Origin: Bacillota bacterium
GTDB lineage: Bacteria > Bacillota > Dethiobacteria > DTU022 > UBA8154
Assembly (NCBI GenBank): GCA_030656575.1
Contig: JAUSPO010000054.1
Location: 1 to 45,932 of the forward strand
Direction of reading: 5' to 3'
DNA: 45,932 nt
Every line of letters begins with the position of its first letter. Positions within the stretch are counted from its first letter, which is position 1. This document shows, piece by piece, positions 8,373 to 16,961 of the stretch. A program made the translations under genes and the position numbers. A model generated the notes under the pieces. It did not search any database. It saw nothing but the letters and a program-made list of their open reading frames with translations, and had not been told where the DNA came from.

Positions 8373-8840
8373 TCATCCTTTCTGAACAGCTCTGATAATA
8401 TCCTGCCTGCTTACTATTCCGAGCAGCTTTTTATCCTTGTCTACCACTGGTACGCGGTTAATACTTTTTTTTACCATAAGTGCAGAAATCTCTGAAACAG
8501 CTGCTTCGGGACCAACAGTATATATTTGCTTGGACATAAGTTCCTCAACACTGCGAGCGATGGTACGTTTCAATTCTTCAAAAAACTTTTTTGGGCTTTG
8601 GAGATAAAAAACCGCGCCAAGAATTTCACCATAGGCAGGAACCTTAATCTCTTTTTCTCTGATTACCAGGTCTCCTTCAGTAATAACACCCAAAACCCTT
8701 CCTTCTGCATCGGTTACAGGCAATCCACTAATGTTGTGTTCAAGAAGGAGACGGGCCACTTTTTCCACATCTTCACCGGGATGGACCGTAATTACCTCTT
8801 TCGTCATAATATCCTTTGCAACTATTGTCATCTTTTTCAT
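8373..8840 (-). CDS. Two-CBS-domain protein
   Basis: 155 residues made of two CBS motifs and little else. The first is ARDIMTKEV-like (AKDIMTKEVITVHPGED, NISGLPVTDAEGRVLGVITE); the second is VEELMSKQIYTVGPEA, INRVPVVDKDKKLLGIVSRQ. The paired modules form a Bateman fold that binds adenosyl nucleotides and acts as a cytoplasmic energy or nucleotide sensor. A loop of about 25 residues (KVPAYGEILGAVFYLQSPKK) separates them, as in other stand-alone clostridial CBS proteins. The start is either 8840 or ATG 8831, which is better spaced from GGAAAGG. It follows the NAD(P)HX repair gene with a 16-base gap, so they probably share a transcript. Confidence 0.88.
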   Translation of the reverse strand: MKKMTIVAKDIMTKEVITVHPGEDVEKVARLLLEHNISGLPVTDAEGRVLGVITEGDLVIREKEIKVPAYGEILGAVFYLQSPKKFFEELKRTIARSVEELMSKQIYTVGPEAAVSEISALMVKKSINRVPVVDKDKKLLGIVSRQDIIRAVQKG

Positions 8841-8856
8841 CCTTTCCTTTTATGCA

Positions 8857-10443
8857 TTAAATCCAGTGGTTATCGCCGGAGACGACAGGTGAGAGTCCCG
8901 ACGTTTCATTTATTGCCGCTGGTAAAAATTCTAAAATATCTCCGGCTGTAAAGCCCCTTCCACCTGAACCTGCAGCGAGCAGGTCCGCGGAGAGGCCGTG
9001 CAGGTAAGCACCGCATACAGCAGCCTTTCCGGGCTCAAGGCCCTGAGCTACCAGGGCTGCGATTATCCCGGTCAGCAGGTCTCCTGTCCCTGCCGTGGAA
9101 AGAACGGGATTACCAGTGGGGTTTATGTAAATTTCGCCATCGGGCATAGCAATAACTGTATATGCTCCCTTGAGGACCAGAACTGTCTCCCATTCCCTGG
9201 CCTGCCTTGACGCCAGTTCCCATCTTTCCTTCTGAACCTGATCTGTTGAAATCCCCAACAGCCTGGACATCTCCCCTGGATGAGGGGTCAAAATAAAGGG
9301 CACTTTTTTTTGCAATAAAAGACCTGCATCAAGGGAAAGGGCGCTCAATCCACCAGCGTCAACTAAGACTGGTACGGATATTTCGCCCAAAATCAGGCTT
9401 TTTAGCAGTTTTAACGTTTCCCATCCCCCTTTCAGTCCCGGGCCCAGGGCCAGAACCTGGCAGCTGTTTGCTTTATTTATAATCTCTGAAGCATCTTTTT
9501 CAACCAGGTTTCCCCGACCGTCCCCTGCAAAACTGAGGACAATGACTTCTTTAATTTTGGCTTCCAAAACGGGGGACAGTTCAGCTGCAGTTCCCACATA
9601 AACGAGACCGGCACCGCCCCTCAGAGCAGCTTCACCTGCAAGGGCCGCTGCCCCGGTCATTCCGGTGGAACCTGCTAAAATAAGCACCCGTCCGGAACTC
9701 CCTTTATGACTGTCTAAAGCCCTTTGTGGCAGCTGGTTTTGGACGAAATGGCCGGTGATGAGGTTTTCACTTATCTCTGCTGAAGAAGTTAACTCCTTAG
9801 GAATCCCAATATCTGTTACAATTACTTTTCCGGCATACTCTGCTCCAGGGAAGAGAAGCAAGCCTCTTTTGGGAAGAGCAAAGGTAACAGTATACTGCGC
9901 TTTTACAGCTGCCCCCATTACTTCCCCGGAGTCAGCAGATATTCCCGAAGGTATGTCCACAGCAACTATCAATGCTCTGGTTCCATTTACTGCTGTAATA
10001 ATCTCTTCATATGGTTCACTCACATTCCGTTGGATACCGGTTCCGAGCAGGGCATCAACGACCAGATCAGCACTTCTTAAATCACGGAGAGAAGCAGGCA
10101 GATCTTTTTCTCCTGCCCTGTAAATCTCATAACCATCCTTTAATAGAATATTATAATTAGCGGCCGCATCTCCTTTATATTCTGAAAGGCCGCCCATAGC
10201 CCATGTTTCAACACGGCAGCCCAAACGTCTCAAATGTCTGGCGATCACAAAGCCGTCTCCCCCGTTATTTCCCTTTCCACATAAAATCACTGCCTTTATT
10301 TCCTTTAACTCCGGTCGAAGCCTTTGGATAAAGCGTACAACCTGCAGTCCCGCGTTCTCCATAAGGATAAGCCCGGGAATCTCAAATCGGGAGATGGCTT
10401 CCCGATCAATTTGAGCCATTTTTGTTCCGGTTACTATCTTCAT
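8857..10443 (-). CDS. nnr: Bifunctional NAD(P)HX epimerase/dehydratase
   Basis: Repairs hydrated NADH and NADPH: the N-terminal domain epimerises R- and S-NAD(P)HX, and the C-terminal ADP-dependent domain dehydrates the S form. 528 residues is the normal length for the fused protein. The epimerase half (1-215) shows ILMENAGLQVVRF, VILCGKGNNGGDGFVIARHL and VDALLGTGI. The kinase-fold half (230-520) shows KGSSGRVLILAGSTGMTGAA, LALGPGLKG, PFILTPHPGEMSRLL, VLKGAYTVI and the ATP/active-site loop GNPVLSTAGTGDLLTG. It is a cytoplasmic housekeeping enzyme, followed by the CBS gene in the same direction. Confidence 0.95.
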   Translation of the reverse strand: MKIVTGTKMAQIDREAISRFEIPGLILMENAGLQVVRFIQRLRPELKEIKAVILCGKGNNGGDGFVIARHLRRLGCRVETWAMGGLSEYKGDAAANYNILLKDGYEIYRAGEKDLPASLRDLRSADLVVDALLGTGIQRNVSEPYEEIITAVNGTRALIVAVDIPSGISADSGEVMGAAVKAQYTVTFALPKRGLLLFPGAEYAGKVIVTDIGIPKELTSSAEISENLITGHFVQNQLPQRALDSHKGSSGRVLILAGSTGMTGAAALAGEAALRGGAGLVYVGTAAELSPVLEAKIKEVIVLSFAGDGRGNLVEKDASEIINKANSCQVLALGPGLKGGWETLKLLKSLILGEISVPVLVDAGGLSALSLDAGLLLQKKVPFILTPHPGEMSRLLGISTDQVQKERWELASRQAREWETVLVLKGAYTVIAMPDGEIYINPTGNPVLSTAGTGDLLTGIIAALVAQGLEPGKAAVCGAYLHGLSADLLAAGSGGRGFTAGDILEFLPAAINETSGLSPVVSGDNHWI

Positions 10444-10683
10444 AAAACCTCTCCCACAGAGTTAATTTTCCCCAATTTTCCTTACTTGATTATATCATAA
10501 AAACCCCACCACCAAAACTCAAGCTGATTTTTAACTGATTCTTTGTATATGGAAGAAAATACCTGATATTCTTAATAAGATTTATCTATTTATTTCCTGG
10601 ATATATGATACTATTAATACAAAAAGAGGAGGAGGAACGGCAACGTTTTCTGTTACATAGCAGCACAGCCTGCCCTAACTGAA

Positions 10684-11802
10684 ATGAAGAAAAAGAAGAT
10701 GCAAGGTTTCTACTTAATCATTGCCAGCCTTTTAATGATGCTAATGATAGTTTCATGTCAGTCACAGTCCGCATTACAGGAAGAAGATAATAAAAAACCT
10801 CTTCCACAGGATTCCCTGCAAGCAGAAAAGGATAGAGATACCCTTGAAGAAAATAATGAAGAAGTAGAGCAGGTAGAAGCAGCGGGCGAAATACCTCCGG
10901 AACTTCAGGAACCACAACCCAACGAACTGGGAGAATATATGATATTAATGTACCACGAAATTGGCCATCCGGAAAGTGAATGGAGACGTACACCGGAGAA
11001 TTTCCGCAGGGATCTGCAAATTCTCTACGAGCAGGGTTACAGGGCAGTATCCCTGAATGATATGGTCAGAGGAACGATAAGTATCCCGGCCGGGACCTCA
11101 CCTGTGGTATTTGCTTTTGATGACGCTAACAAAGGGAACTTTAATTACCTGGAAATAAACGGGGGATTGGAAATAGACCCCGATTGTGCAGTGGCAATTA
11201 TGGAGAGCTTCCATGAGGAAAACCCGGATTTCGGCCTGGCAGCAACCTTTTTCATTTATTATCCAAACCCCTTCAGGCAGTCCGGGTATATTCAAAAGAA
11301 ACTGGACTACCTTGTTGAAAAAGGATTTGAAATCGGCAACCATACTTACGGACATGGCAATCTTGGAAAACTTACTCCAGCAGAAATCCAGAGGGAACTT
11401 GCAGAACATATCAGAGCTACCCAAGAATATCTTCCCGGATATGAAGTAAAATCTCTGGCCCTCCCTTATGGCGCATATCCCAAAGATCCGGAACTGGCTG
11501 TTCAGGGCTCTCATGGGGGCACAAGCTACTCCCATGAATCTGTCCTTTTAGTAGGTTTCAATCCAAGCCCGTCACCATTTCAAAATCGTTTTGATCCTTA
11601 CAGGCTGCCGAGAATTCGAGCCAGCGAAATGAACACAGCCGGGGTTGGATTATATGACTGGCTGGAATATTTCATCCAAAACCCTCATAAACGTTACATT
11701 AGCGACGGCAATGATTTTTACATCACCGCCCCTAAATCATTAGAAGGCACATTGGATGAATCTTCGCTTGGAGATAAAAAAGCTCGTTTTTATGAGGATT
11801 AG
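10684..11802 (+). CDS. Polysaccharide deacetylase lipoprotein (NodB fold)
   Basis: 372 residues. The N-terminus is a lipoprotein signal with basic start, hydrophobic core and lipobox MIVSC (Cys at about residue 25), then an acidic linker. The NodB domain starts at YMILMYHEIG, has VVFAFDDANKGNF in place of the usual TFDDG, and the metal-ligand motif HTYGH in GFEIGNHTYGHGNLG, then LALPYGAYP. It is probably anchored to the outer face of the membrane and deacetylates peptidoglycan or another acetylated glycan; the substrate is inference. No good ribosome-binding site precedes ATG 10684; AGGAGGAGG lies 46 bases upstream with no in-frame start near it. Confidence 0.88.
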   Translation: MKKKKMQGFYLIIASLLMMLMIVSCQSQSALQEEDNKKPLPQDSLQAEKDRDTLEENNEEVEQVEAAGEIPPELQEPQPNELGEYMILMYHEIGHPESEWRRTPENFRRDLQILYEQGYRAVSLNDMVRGTISIPAGTSPVVFAFDDANKGNFNYLEINGGLEIDPDCAVAIMESFHEENPDFGLAATFFIYYPNPFRQSGYIQKKLDYLVEKGFEIGNHTYGHGNLGKLTPAEIQRELAEHIRATQEYLPGYEVKSLALPYGAYPKDPELAVQGSHGGTSYSHESVLLVGFNPSPSPFQNRFDPYRLPRIRASEMNTAGVGLYDWLEYFIQNPHKRYISDGNDFYITAPKSLEGTLDESSLGDKKARFYED

Positions 11803-11855
11803 AAAACATATTCCTAACCGTTGGATCCATACTAATAAGAGAGTAAAAATGCCTT

Positions 11856-11880
11856 AGACAGGAGAACCGTCCCCGTGTCT
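11856..11880. repeat. GGGGACGG-family dispersed repeat copy
   Basis: On the minus strand this reads AGACAC, GGGGACGGTTC, TCC, TGTCT, with AGACA/TGTCT as short inverted ends. The same 25-base unit recurs at 13624-13648 with two differences, and relatives occur inside both mobile elements at 24677 and 27853. It sits between the deacetylase and the DUF456 gene. Confidence 0.7.
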
Positions 11881-11942
11881 TGGAGTGGCTGTTTTTGTGA
11901 GGATTCCATAGTAATTTATATCAAACCTAAGGAGGCAAGAGA

Positions 11943-12419
11943 ATGTCACTTCCGCTTTTAACTTTTCCTATTATTCTCTTCGTGATTGGTATTATCGGGA
12001 CAGTTTTACCATTAATACCGGGAGTCACATTAATCTGGCTGGGCATGCTGCTCTATGGTTTTTTAACCGGCTTTGAGAGCCTGACTTTAGGCTTCTTTAT
12101 TCTTCAGGGGCTGGCCGCCTTTGTTGTAATGGCTGTGGATTACGTTGCCGCCGCTCTGGGGACAAAACGCTTCGGAGGCTCAAAGACAGCCATGTGGGGA
12201 GCAGCACTTGGTCTTTTTCTGGGGATCATTGTTTTAGGCCCCATTGGTATTATCTTTGGTCCCTTGTTGGGTGCTCTCATTGGAGAATTGTTGAGAGGTA
12301 TACCCCTGGAAAGAGCTATTTCTTCCAGTTTTGGCGCTCTGGTTGGGCTTCTTGGTGGCATAATCCTAAAACTTCTTATTGAAGGAGTAATGATCTTTTC
12401 ATTCTTCCAACGAATCTAG
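11943..12419 (+). CDS. DUF456 family membrane protein
   Basis: 158 residues, almost all hydrophobic, with about five membrane segments. The sequence PLIPGVTLIWLGMLLYGF and the Gly-rich block KRFGGSKTAMWGAALGLFLG, LGPIGIIFGPLLGALIGELL are the usual marks of DUF456. The function of the family is not known; glycine-zipper-like repeats suggest helix packing or oligomers. AAGGAGG lies eight bases before the ATG. It converges on gpr, whose stop lies 2 bases beyond its own, with no obvious terminator between. Confidence 0.85.
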   Translation: MSLPLLTFPIILFVIGIIGTVLPLIPGVTLIWLGMLLYGFLTGFESLTLGFFILQGLAAFVVMAVDYVAAALGTKRFGGSKTAMWGAALGLFLGIIVLGPIGIIFGPLLGALIGELLRGIPLERAISSSFGALVGLLGGIILKLLIEGVMIFSFFQRI

Positions 12420-12421
12420 TC

Positions 12422-13441
12422 TTAGTGAACAACAGGCCGGTTTTCCTCTTCGGCAGCTATTTTGGAATGAAAAGCTGCGTCGAGGCTGGCAGCTATGACC
12501 ATAGAAATATCTTCAATAAGAGTATCTATTTCTTTGGGAGTGACCATCAGATCGCCTGCAAAAGGCTGCAGAACTTCCCTGATGATGTCCCTCTTCTCTC
12601 CAAAATCCATTTTTTGGACAATCCCTGCGAAAGCATTCCCCTGGGGAGAATCTTTTTTTAATTTCTCTGCAAGTTTATCCATACTGTCCCCGGCAATGGT
12701 CACAGCATCTACTACCGTGGGCACTCCTATTGCATATACTGGTATGCCCATAGTTTGTTTGTTGATGCCCATCCTGTGGTTACCTACACCCGAGCCCGGG
12801 ACTATCCCAGTATCAGATATCTGTATTGTAGTATGCAGACGGCTCATGCGCTGAGCGGCAAGAGCATCTATAACTATAATAAGATCAGGCTTTACATGCT
12901 CTGAGATACCCCGGATAACTTCACTTGTTTCAATACCGGTAATACCCAAAACGCCTGGTGAAATGGCACAGACGGAACGATACCCTTCTCCCAGGATTTC
13001 CGGCTTAAGCTGGAGAATATGCCGTGTTACAAAAAGTTCCTTTACTACACGAGGGCCCAGAGCATCAGGAGTAACATTCCAGTTACCCAAGCCGATAACC
13101 ATGACAGTCTGCTCACCATTGAGGTTAAGCATTTTTTGTATTTCCTTATAAAAAATCTTGATTACTTTGTCCTGGAGAGCTGTGTTTTTTTTACGCAGAC
13201 CTGGGACTTCCAAAGTGATATAATTTCCCATCGCCTTTCCCATTTTGGCAGAACCCTGCTCTGTTGTAATAGAAACCCGGTTAACAGTTACCTCCTCATC
13301 ACCATCTTTTTGAACCTGTACCCCCGGAATTTCTTCATGGACACTGACAACTTCATGAGCCTCCAGAGCAAGATCTGTACGTACGTTAAAACCCGGAATA
13401 TAATTATGAAACTCTTCTAACTGGGAAAAACTAAATACCAT
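12422..13441 (-). CDS. gpr: Germination protease GPR
   Basis: The aspartic-type spore protease that degrades small acid-soluble proteins at germination. It is made as a zymogen in the forespore and trimmed near the N-terminus. The VRTDLALEAHE motif marks the activation region; VIGLGNWNVTPDALGPRVV, CAISPGVLGITGIET, IIVIDALAAQ and TGIVPGSGVGNHR are family signatures. The length, about 340 residues, is usual. ATG 13441 is given; TTG 13456 is equally possible because neither has a good ribosome-binding site. Its presence is strong evidence for an endospore former. Sigma-G control would be expected, but I did not identify a clear promoter. Confidence 0.93.
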   Translation of the reverse strand: MVFSFSQLEEFHNYIPGFNVRTDLALEAHEVVSVHEEIPGVQVQKDGDEEVTVNRVSITTEQGSAKMGKAMGNYITLEVPGLRKKNTALQDKVIKIFYKEIQKMLNLNGEQTVMVIGLGNWNVTPDALGPRVVKELFVTRHILQLKPEILGEGYRSVCAISPGVLGITGIETSEVIRGISEHVKPDLIIVIDALAAQRMSRLHTTIQISDTGIVPGSGVGNHRMGINKQTMGIPVYAIGVPTVVDAVTIAGDSMDKLAEKLKKDSPQGNAFAGIVQKMDFGEKRDIIREVLQPFAGDLMVTPKEIDTLIEDISMVIAASLDAAFHSKIAAEEENRPVVH

Positions 13442-13527
13442 CGCTTTACCCGGCAAACACGCCGCCAGGCATTTCCCCCCTTTTTTGTTTTCTTTTATTA
13501 GGTTAACCTAAAAATAAGTGGGTATAC

Positions 13528-13571
13528 AAAAAGATTAAGAGGCAGATATATTGCTACTGCACTCTTAATCT
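13528..13571 (-). terminator. Rho-independent terminator
   Basis: AGATTAAGAG (13532-13541) pairs with CTCTTAATCT (13562-13571). On the minus strand the hairpin is followed by TTTTTG. It lies downstream of the small membrane protein gene ending at 13695 and upstream of gpr. Confidence 0.65.
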
Positions 13572-13600
13572 ATACTAAGTTATTTAATTCACGGTGTTCT

Positions 13601-13680
13601 CAAGACATCGGTTCCATCATCCCAGACACGGGGACGGTTCTGTTGTCTTTCCATTAGCTAAGGGTATGGAGACACACCCC
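13601..13680. repeat. Fragment of the GGGGACGG dispersed repeat
   Basis: Contains CGGTTCCATCATC, AGACACGGGGACGGTTC, and TATGGAGACACACCCC. The same words occur in the same order in the second mobile element (27908-27970: AGACACGGGGACCGGTTC, then AAGGGGACACACCCC). No GTAACTACTC ends are seen here, so it is a partial or older copy. Confidence 0.7.
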
Positions 13681-13694
13681 TGCGGGGGCTTTTA

Positions 13695-14036
13695 CTAACG
13701 CAATTCGGTTGGCACAAAAAGATCTACTACTCCAATGATAATGGCCGCCAGCAGTGCTCCCAAAATTGAAATAGTCATTCCAGGAACAATAAACTGGGAA
13801 ATATAGATTACGACTGCTGCAGTAAGAAATCCTACGATTCCCCTGTTTTGCGGAGAAATCCTTTTACCGAAAAGACTTTCGACAACAAACCCCAAAACGG
13901 CAATTACTACCGCAGCTATAAGGGCCTGGCCGAATGTTAAGAGAGCGAATCCGGGAAGAAGGAAACTCACCAGCATTAACACCAACGCGGAAACAATAAA
14001 CCGCACTATCAATCCTACCAAACCAGAAACAGGCAA
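13695..14036 (-). CDS. Phage-holin-superfamily-IV-like membrane protein (YvlD type)
   Basis: 113 residues with four membrane segments: VGLIVRFIVSALVLMLVSFL, ALIAAVVIAVLGFVVESLF, GIVGFLTAAVVIYISQF and SILGALLAAIIIGVVDLFV. The length and the hairpin signature around SLFGKRISPQNRGIVGFLT fit the small YvlD/holin-IV-like family common in Firmicute chromosomes; the role is unknown and there are no phage genes nearby. The start given is TTG 14036, because GGAGGT lies eight bases upstream. ATG 14051 would place that Shine-Dalgarno sequence inside the gene. Confidence 0.8.
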   Translation of the reverse strand: MPVSGLVGLIVRFIVSALVLMLVSFLLPGFALLTFGQALIAAVVIAVLGFVVESLFGKRISPQNRGIVGFLTAAVVIYISQFIVPGMTISILGALLAAIIIGVVDLFVPTELR

Positions 14037-14167
14037 TCCTTTCACCTCCATAATCTTTTAAATTTCCATATAAATAGGATAACCAAATAAATAGCTTATA
14101 TTCACTTCCTTTTTAAGCTTTTTTTATTAAAAATCCACAGTTTTTCGACAGTTTTTCGCTTTCACAG

Positions 14168-14196
14168 TTGCTTTTTCCATAAAGGCATGGTAAAAT
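14168..14196 (+). promoter_or_regulatory. Sigma-A-type promoter of rpsT
   Basis: TTGCTT (14168-14173), a 17-base spacer, and TAAAAT (14191-14196) stand 32 bases before the rpsT ATG. Confidence 0.6.
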
Positions 14197-14228
14197 TATG
14201 GCTGGTACATTAGTAAGGAGGTGAAAGT

Positions 14229-14495
14229 ATGGCAAACAGCAAATCAGCAGTTAAACGGATGAGACAGGCAATTGTAAGACGTCAGCGCAACCGCATAGTA
14301 AAATCTCATATAAAGAAAGCATTACTAACTTTTTCTAACTCTCTGGAGAGCAACGACCAGCAAAAAGCACGCGAGGCTTATTGTGCAGCCAGCAGCGTTA
14401 TTGATAAAGCAGTATCAAAAGGCGTCATACACAAGAACACCGGGTCCAGGAAAAAGTCGCGCCTTTCCCAAAAATTAAAACAACTCGTAAGTTAA
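14229..14495 (+). CDS. rpsT: Small ribosomal subunit protein bS20
   Basis: 88 residues, highly basic. MANSKSAVKRMRQAIVRRQR and the C-terminal IHKNTGSRKKSRLSQKLKQL are the standard S20 ends. It binds 16S rRNA early in assembly of the small subunit. AAGGAGGTGAAAGT precedes the ATG, it has its own promoter, and a terminator follows at 14523. It stands alone, upstream of holA on the opposite strand, an arrangement seen in many Firmicutes. Confidence 0.97.
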   Translation: MANSKSAVKRMRQAIVRRQRNRIVKSHIKKALLTFSNSLESNDQQKAREAYCAASSVIDKAVSKGVIHKNTGSRKKSRLSQKLKQLVS

Positions 14496-14522
14496 AGTAT
14501 AAGTTCCAAATATCACATCCTT

Positions 14523-14545
14523 AAAGCCCAATGAGGGCTTTTTTA
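14523..14545 (+). terminator. rpsT terminator
   Basis: AAAGCCC pairs with GGGCTTT around a five-base loop, followed by a T-run, 28 bases after the rpsT stop. Confidence 0.85.
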
Positions 14546-14615
14546 TTGATCTATGATTTTACAATATTTTTTCGATGACACAATGGGAAATTATCACTAC
14601 AGTGAAAATTAAGCA

Positions 14616-14648
14616 AAGAGAGAACCTCGCTAAAGGTTCTCTCTTTTT
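14616..14648. terminator. Terminator downstream of the zinc-ribbon gene
   Basis: AGAGAGAACCT pairs with AGGTTCTCTCT, with TTTTTT after it on the plus strand. It lies 12 bases beyond the minus-strand zinc-ribbon stop and may serve both strands. Confidence 0.75.
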
Positions 14649-14659
14649 TGATTTGAGCA

Positions 14660-14836
14660 CTACTTATCCACATCCAGGCAGGTATCATTTTTCTTCTTCC
14701 AGAGAGATGGGCCGCATCCTTCACAGTCTGAGCATTTAACGAGAAGGCTCATATTGCATCGGGGGCAGATCATTATATTGGACGGCAGCAGCTTATAACC
14801 ACACCTGGGACACTTCTTTACTTTATCTTTTTCCAT
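14660..14836 (-). CDS. Small zinc-ribbon protein
   Basis: 58 residues from ATG 14836, which has GGAGGAGG eight bases upstream. The sequence holds CPRCGYKLL, ICPRCNMSLL and KCSDCEGCG: two CxxC knuckles of a zinc ribbon and an extra CxxCxxC group. It is basic and has no membrane segment. It lies downstream of feoA-feoB in the same direction, separated by the structured element at 14896-15112. A part in iron uptake (some feo operons end with a small Cys-rich FeoC-like protein) is possible, but the gap and own ribosome-binding site leave this open. Confidence 0.75.
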   Translation of the reverse strand: MEKDKVKKCPRCGYKLLPSNIMICPRCNMSLLVKCSDCEGCGPSLWKKKNDTCLDVDK

Positions 14837-14895
14837 CTCTTTATCCTCCTCCAATGCGATACTACCAATTGATATTTTCACCACTTTGTTCCGCC

Positions 14896-15112
14896 AGGTG
14901 GTGATCGCTGTTGACAGAGACGACTTGGTTCAAGTAGGCCATAAGCTCCGGCAAAGCGTAGTCACGAAGGCAACTCTGCTGACAGGACGTCAGCAGACCC
15001 GTGGACGACCTGGACGGGAGTTCCCACGGGGAAGTTGCCGTAGTGCCGGAGCTGAGCCGCTAAGAGCTGGCCACTTGAACTTGGAGACTCTGCTTCAGCG
15101 ACTCACCACCCT
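14896..15112. ncRNA. Highly structured element between feoB and zinc-ribbon gene
   Basis: A nested set of perfect helices, richer in G+C than its surroundings. GGTGGTGA with CGCTG (14897-14910) pairs with CAGCG and TCACCACC (15096-15110). GTTCAAGT and GGCC (14929-14940) pair with GGCC and ACTTGAAC (15069-15080). AGCTCCGGCA (14944-14953) pairs with TGCCGGAGCT (15044-15053). GGCAACT (14969-14975) pairs with AGTTGCC (15033-15039) and encloses two hairpins, CTGCTGAC/GTCAGCAG (14976-14996) and CCCGTGG/CCACGGG (14998-15030). It begins two bases after the feoB stop. No known RNA family is recognised; a structured RNA or a folded-back MITE would both explain it. The strand is not decided. Confidence 0.6.
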
Positions 15113-15113
15113 A

Positions 15114-16961
15114 CTAGATTATTATTTGTGCCAGAATACCGCTAACTAGAAAGGCAATAATAAAGGAACCGAACCAGATAAGAAGACCATCTTTTGCTCC
15201 TCTTTCCTTAAAAATAATTAGGATGGAAGCCAGGCAGGGGACAAAAAGGGTGATAGCTATCAGGGAAACAAGGATTTGCCCCGGATTCATTTCCAGGGAG
15301 TAAAGTCCCGCAGCTCCAAAATCCCTGCGGACAATACCCATAATAAAGGCGGTGGAAGCTTCACTGGGTAATTTAAGCCAGCCATTAACCAGAGGTCTTA
15401 AAAAATTCTGGATGGAAAGTAATAGTCCCGAAAGATTAAGTAAGCTGATAAGAAGCGACCCCACTGCAAACAGAGGGATAGCTTCTTTCATAAAATGGAT
15501 CGTTCTGTTAAATGTTTTTTTGAATACATTTTTTATGCGGGGAGTCCGCAGCCTTGGTAAATCCAAAAGCAGGTCAGTGGAACGTCCCGGGAGGATTTTT
15601 TCAAGCAGCACTCCCAATCCTGCAAAAACAAGTACTATTACTGCCAGGTAGAGGGAAAGATAACCTATCCCCAGTGGGGATACCATTCCAAAGATTACAC
15701 CAAGCTGGGCAGAGCAGGGAATAGCAACGCCCAGCAGCGCAGTTGTAATAATTCGTTCTCTTTTTGACCCCAGCACTCGTGTTGTGATGGTTGCCATAGT
15801 AACGCAGCCCAGGCCGAGGATAATAGGTATAATTGCCCGACCGTTTAGACCCATTTTTACAAGCACCCGGTCCGTAAGTGCTGCCACTCTCGGTAGATAA
15901 CCAGAATCCTCCATTACAGCCAGACTAAAGTAAAAACCGGCAACCAAAGGCATTAGCAGCCCTAAAAGGTATACTGCTGTCATGGTAAGAATACCGTACT
16001 CACCAGCCAGTATATAACCCGGAATAGACGAAAGTGAGACAAACCTCTCAACTAAACTTTCTATAAACGGACTGTAGCAGCCATCCATGACAACTTCTTC
16101 GGTAAATTCAACCACTACCTGTGCAATAAAAACACCTACAAAATAATACATAAGAACAAAACTTAATAATAAAATGGGCACACCGGGGAATGTACGAAGC
16201 ATTAATTGGCCTAAACGAACTGTAAATGACGTTCCCTGCAGATCTTCTTTGACCACATCTTTTACGATTTCATTGACCCTCAGACGACGCTGCATGTATA
16301 TTTTCTCCTGATTTCTGGATGTTTCAGGCAGCGGCCTGTTCACAATGACTGTGGAGTCCTCTTCCAGGTAAAGCAAAGCCTCACCTGTTGTAGGGAAAAA
16401 TTGTAGTATGGGCTTCAGCAACTCCACTATTTCACGGTTTTTCTTCCCGACCTTTGCCTTGTCAACTGAAGCCAGTATTTCAGCAACACCTTTGCCTTTC
16501 ACTGCCACTGCAGGAATTATGGGAACACCAAGGTGCTTCTCAAGAGCCTTAATATCAATCCTAACACCCTGTTCTTCGGCTTCATCCATCATATTGAGGA
16601 CAGCGATCATGGGAATACCCATATCTATAATCTGACAGGTAAGGAAAAGATCTCTTTCCAGGTGAACTGCGTTTATAATATTTATAACTGCATCAGCCTG
16701 TAATATAACATCACGTGCCACTTTTTCTTCATCGTTGAACGAAGATACTCCGTAAATGCCCGGTGTATCTATAAGTACATCATTGCCCAGAGCACTATAA
16801 GTAATATCAACCGTGGTACCGGGAAAGTTAGATACTTCCACATAACGGTTTGTCAGATTATTAAAAAATACTGACTTTCCCACATTTGGATTACCTGCCA
16901 GGACAATTTTTTTTGCCCCTTCAGGTATTTTAAAAGTTTTAGTAACTTCGATTAGTCCCAT
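15114..16961 (-). CDS. feoB: Ferrous iron transport protein B
   Basis: GTP-dependent Fe(II) importer of the cytoplasmic membrane. The G-protein domain shows G1 GNPNVGKS, G3 DTPGIYG and G4 NMMD within the first 130 residues. Membrane segments fill residues from about 255, with the Gate motifs LLMPLVAGFYFSLAVMEDSG, LGLGCVTMATITTRVL and GVAIPCSAQLGVIFGM, and FVPCLASILIIF near the end. At 615 residues it is shorter than classical FeoB (about 770) but usual for clostridial forms. The start overlaps feoA by 23 bases; AGGAGG lies 11 bases before ATG. Confidence 0.95.
   Translation of the reverse strand: MGLIEVTKTFKIPEGAKKIVLAGNPNVGKSVFFNNLTNRYVEVSNFPGTTVDITYSALGNDVLIDTPGIYGVSSFNDEEKVARDVILQADAVINIINAVHLERDLFLTCQIIDMGIPMIAVLNMMDEAEEQGVRIDIKALEKHLGVPIIPAVAVKGKGVAEILASVDKAKVGKKNREIVELLKPILQFFPTTGEALLYLEEDSTVIVNRPLPETSRNQEKIYMQRRLRVNEIVKDVVKEDLQGTSFTVRLGQLMLRTFPGVPILLLSFVLMYYFVGVFIAQVVVEFTEEVVMDGCYSPFIESLVERFVSLSSIPGYILAGEYGILTMTAVYLLGLLMPLVAGFYFSLAVMEDSGYLPRVAALTDRVLVKMGLNGRAIIPIILGLGCVTMATITTRVLGSKRERIITTALLGVAIPCSAQLGVIFGMVSPLGIGYLSLYLAVIVLVFAGLGVLLEKILPGRSTDLLLDLPRLRTPRIKNVFKKTFNRTIHFMKEAIPLFAVGSLLISLLNLSGLLLSIQNFLRPLVNGWLKLPSEASTAFIMGIVRRDFGAAGLYSLEMNPGQILVSLIAITLFVPCLASILIIFKERGAKDGLLIWFGSFIIAFLVSGILAQIII

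Noticed and set aside
13695-14036. Prophage holin
   Set aside because: The protein is holin-superfamily-like, but no phage genes surround it and the family is common in chromosomes.
14886-15149. Plus-strand open frame of 87 codons across the structured element
   Set aside because: It runs through the nested helices and the antisense of the feoB end, has an Arg/Gly-rich composition unlike a protein and no ribosome-binding site.
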